From NCBI RefSeq assembly GCF_037975245.1, contig NC_092572.1, forward strand, positions 4,609,501 through 4,673,500: a DNA stretch of 64,000 nucleotides. The letters run 5' to 3'. Below the pieces are notes generated by a model, which made no database searches, was not told the origin of the DNA, and saw nothing but the letters and a program-made list of their open reading frames with translations. This DNA comes from Apostichopus japonicus. Lineage: Eukaryota; Echinodermata; Holothuroidea; Aspidochirotida; Stichopodidae. The number at the start of each line of letters is the position of its first letter. The first letter of the stretch is position 1. The position numbers and the translations under genes are program-made. Below are positions 45,041 through 64,000 of this stretch, in pieces.

Positions 45041-47258
45041 CATCCTTGTAACGTAAAGAATAGAATTACAGAATATTTTTCTCAATGCTATAAGACTTAA
45101 GTTTGCAAGTTAAACTAACTATTGTGTATTATGTTCTTTGCCTGTTACCTTCTTAATACTATAAGCATGAATTTAACTTCAGTGTAGCAATCAATCTCTT
45201 GCTACCTAAATTATAGAATATGTACTTGTTGTCTTAAAATATTCTCAAGGCTATAAACAAGAATATTGCCCAAGTCTAGCAAATGAGCAATATCTCGTTA
45301 GGTAGTTAAACAGTCACTCTGCTATTGCAACAAATTCTTTTGAGACAATTATTTTAGATTACAAACTCAGTTTGCTGGTGAAATGAAAGCTGCTGTATCG
45401 ATAAAAGTAATGCATGAAATTGATTATTTCATATTTTTTTTTCATATTTTTGAAAATGTTTATATGAGTGGTAAAGAAGGTCCATGTATCTCTTGATGAT
45501 ACCAGTAGCTAATATAAAGGTTTCTTTTAATTTATCATTTCCTTTCACATTTTTGGAAATGTTTATATTAATGGTAAAGAAGACTCATGTATCTCTTAAT
45601 GACACCAGTAGCTAATATAAAGGTTTCTTTTAATTCCTTGCTTACTTTCTTCCTTCATCTTATTTTTTAGGCCACATAAGTTTGGTTACCAACAAACAAA
45701 GCTGATGGATAAAGAAGGTTACAGATATCTACGTGTAGAAATGATAAATAACATCCCATTCTCTGTCTAAATCCAAGGAGCCAATCGGGAACAGGCTTAC
45801 ATCGGTCCTCATTAACTCCCTCTCAGTGGCTGGGGGTGGCATCATCCAACATCTAACTCAATTTCTACACCGGAAACATCTTAGGCACAAGCTAATGTGG
45901 GGAAGAAAAAATGTAAGGACATCATCACTAGAGATAAATATTAACAGCTACATTTTGCAATGGTCTTGTCAACGTTTCTGACCGAGCCCTGAGATATCAA
46001 GCATAGCCGAACACCTCTTAATGTTATCAAGAAGTCTATATGACTGAAACCTACTCTGCAAGTTGCTTAGTGTTTAGGCAGAAACGGAAACTTTGCAGCC
46101 ATTTTGCCTACTTCTCCGTAAAGAAACAAGTATATTTACCTCCTCCACTCTCCTCTCATGTTTTCAATAGGGTACCACTAAACTGTGAATAATTCAAACA
46201 ATATCACCGTCTTAACAGTGGACTAGATGAATACTAACTACCTCCACTGCTGTCATCTTAAACTAAAATCATTTGGATAATTTTTCATCAAAGTAATGGC
46301 TCTACGATCTTACACAAATCATAATAATCAATGTACCCATAATTTTACACATTTATTGCATATTTGAAGGCTTTTCTTTTGTTTTTACTTTCTTTTGCCA
46401 AAGACTTGATCTAACTTTGTACTTAGATCTGGGAAAAAAATAAAACTAAAAAAAACAAGAGCATCAATGACGCAGTATCTCAATACTGGAAGTTCTAATT
46501 TCGATTCCTAGTTTCTTATCTTTGCTCTGTCTCTACAATTATCAATATCAATATATATAATATTTTTGGTCATGTTTGACGTCAATGACAACAGTCAAAT
46601 AAGAAGAGGCGAACAACTCGACCATATTCTTGATGCCCGCCTTGAGAAAGCTAGGCCTATCGACCTACTGTACGTTACTGTAGACTGTAGTGGTGACTAC
46701 CATCAAAACTGTGTACACTTCCAATTATCAAAACCCACGTTTTTCCATCTCAATAATTTTGACATGGGACTAGATGAATGCTACCTAATACCTTCACTGC
46801 TGTCATCTTAAACTAAAATCATTTGGATACCTTTCTTCAAAAGTAATTGCTCTATGATCTTACACAAATCATGATAATTAAAATACCATAATTTTACACA
46901 TTTATTGCATATTTGAAGGCTTTTCTTCCTTTTTTTACTTTCTTTTGCCAAAGACTTCATCTAAATTTGTACTTTGATCTGAGAAAAAAAAAAAAAAAAA
47001 CCCCAGAAAAAGTCACTGAAAATAATCCTCAAGTAATTACGACATGTATTTATATTTTCAATCGACATTGCCCCAAATCTATCGACGTATCTTTGTCACT
47101 GCATCACCCTCTTAGCCAAATTGGCTTTAAAGGAGTCGTCCATAGGAAAATATTCACATTTGATAGATGAAAGATGGGACGACGCAGTGTTTACCGGTAC
47201 ACCCGATATGAACCGGGTAGTATTATTTAATTATCTTTATGAAGTGTCTAATATTACA

Positions 47259-47418
47259 GGGATGAGCCTGGGGTAAAAAAAAAATCACAGAATTTGCAAA
47301 AATTGCGGTATAGGATCCAGTTTGCCTATGCTACAGTGTGTCAGGATAATAGTTTTTGTCCCCGAGGTAGAAAAGAAATCACAGATATTCCGCGAACTCG
47401 CAGAAAAGCTCAGGCCTG
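47259..47418 (+). mobile_element. short dispersed element, GATGAGCCTGGGG family (copy B)
   Basis: Begins CAGGGATGAGCCTGGGGTA and ends AAGCTCAGGCCTG. It is closely similar to 57812-57976 and to the reverse complement of 5752-5879. Inverted ends CAGG...CCTG are present; no clean target duplication was found. Confidence 0.6.
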
Positions 47419-47476
47419 ACATTATCTCTACGGAGACTAGTTTAACCTTGCAGGATCTAAAGCAGATACTTTTGCT

Positions 47477-63749
<16,273 letters not shown>

Positions 63750-64000
63750 CTGTCATAGAAAATAAACATTTACAGTACTCAACTAAAGAACAACGACTAC
63801 TGTTTCCTTTCACTTTCTCTTCCCTCAAAATAATCAACATTACTACTTTGAAATGCTATAAGTACTAGCATTTCACGCTTTGCAAGTTTGTATTTTGAAG
63901 CACTGTGGGAAAGAGTTGAATTATAAACTCAGGAGGTAGCATATATATATATATATGCATTGTTCCTGACTGTGACCTTTTCTGTACAGGTCAATTGGCA

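Larger units (their letters stand above)
42119..47476. other. intergenic or UTR interval between the transporter and PP2A genes
   Basis: No protein-coding exon was recognised. It may include the 5' UTR intron of the transporter and the 3' UTR or last exon of the PP2A gene. Repeats seen: 43863-43940, 44640-45040, a 104-bp direct repeat near 45455/45560 with GTAGCTAATATAAAGGTTTC, and a duplicated block with AACTAAAATCATTTGGATA near 46261 and 46811. Confidence 0.5.

Overview
This window is animal nuclear DNA. It has multi-exon genes with GT-AG introns, LINE, SINE and hAT-type repeats, tandem eukaryotic initiator tRNA-Met genes and very AT-rich introns. The palindrome TAGGCCTA recurs about ten times and long G/C homopolymer runs are common. 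Together these suggest a marine invertebrate deuterostome, most likely an echinoderm such as a sea cucumber; that placement is inference.

Layout: (1) 1-2981, plus strand, holds the 3' end of an unrecognised gene with four or five phase-compatible exons. (2) 2982-11582 is repeat-rich intergenic DNA. (3) 11583-32439, plus strand, is a complete 13-exon trehalase gene (593 aa, GH37) with a signal peptide and a C-terminal hydrophobic tail. Its intron 1 carries eight initiator tRNA-Met copies on the plus strand and its intron 11 carries seven on the minus strand. Intron 10 holds a U2-snRNA-like sequence. (4) 32440-41029 is intergenic, with a decayed LINE reverse transcriptase and two nested hAT-like elements. 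(5) 41030-42091, minus strand, is an EamA/SLC35G-like transporter with a one-exon coding region. (6) 42119-47476 is intergenic, with an 84-bp tandem repeat. (7) 47477-63749, minus strand, holds nine exons of the PP2A scaffold subunit A; the N-terminal exons lie beyond 64000. Its introns contain 42-bp, 23-bp, 86-bp and about 148-bp tandem arrays, and two of these arrays include copies of a genuine exon end with its 5' splice site.

The genes are unrelated housekeeping functions (trehalose hydrolysis, membrane transport, phosphatase scaffolding), not a functional cluster. The unusual content lies in the introns: inverted arrays of initiator tRNA genes flanking ten trehalase exons, tandem decoy splice donors in the PP2A gene, and a roughly 95-130 bp palindromic module shared by hAT-like elements with different terminal inverted repeats. 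No autonomous transposase, CRISPR array or prokaryote-type system was seen.
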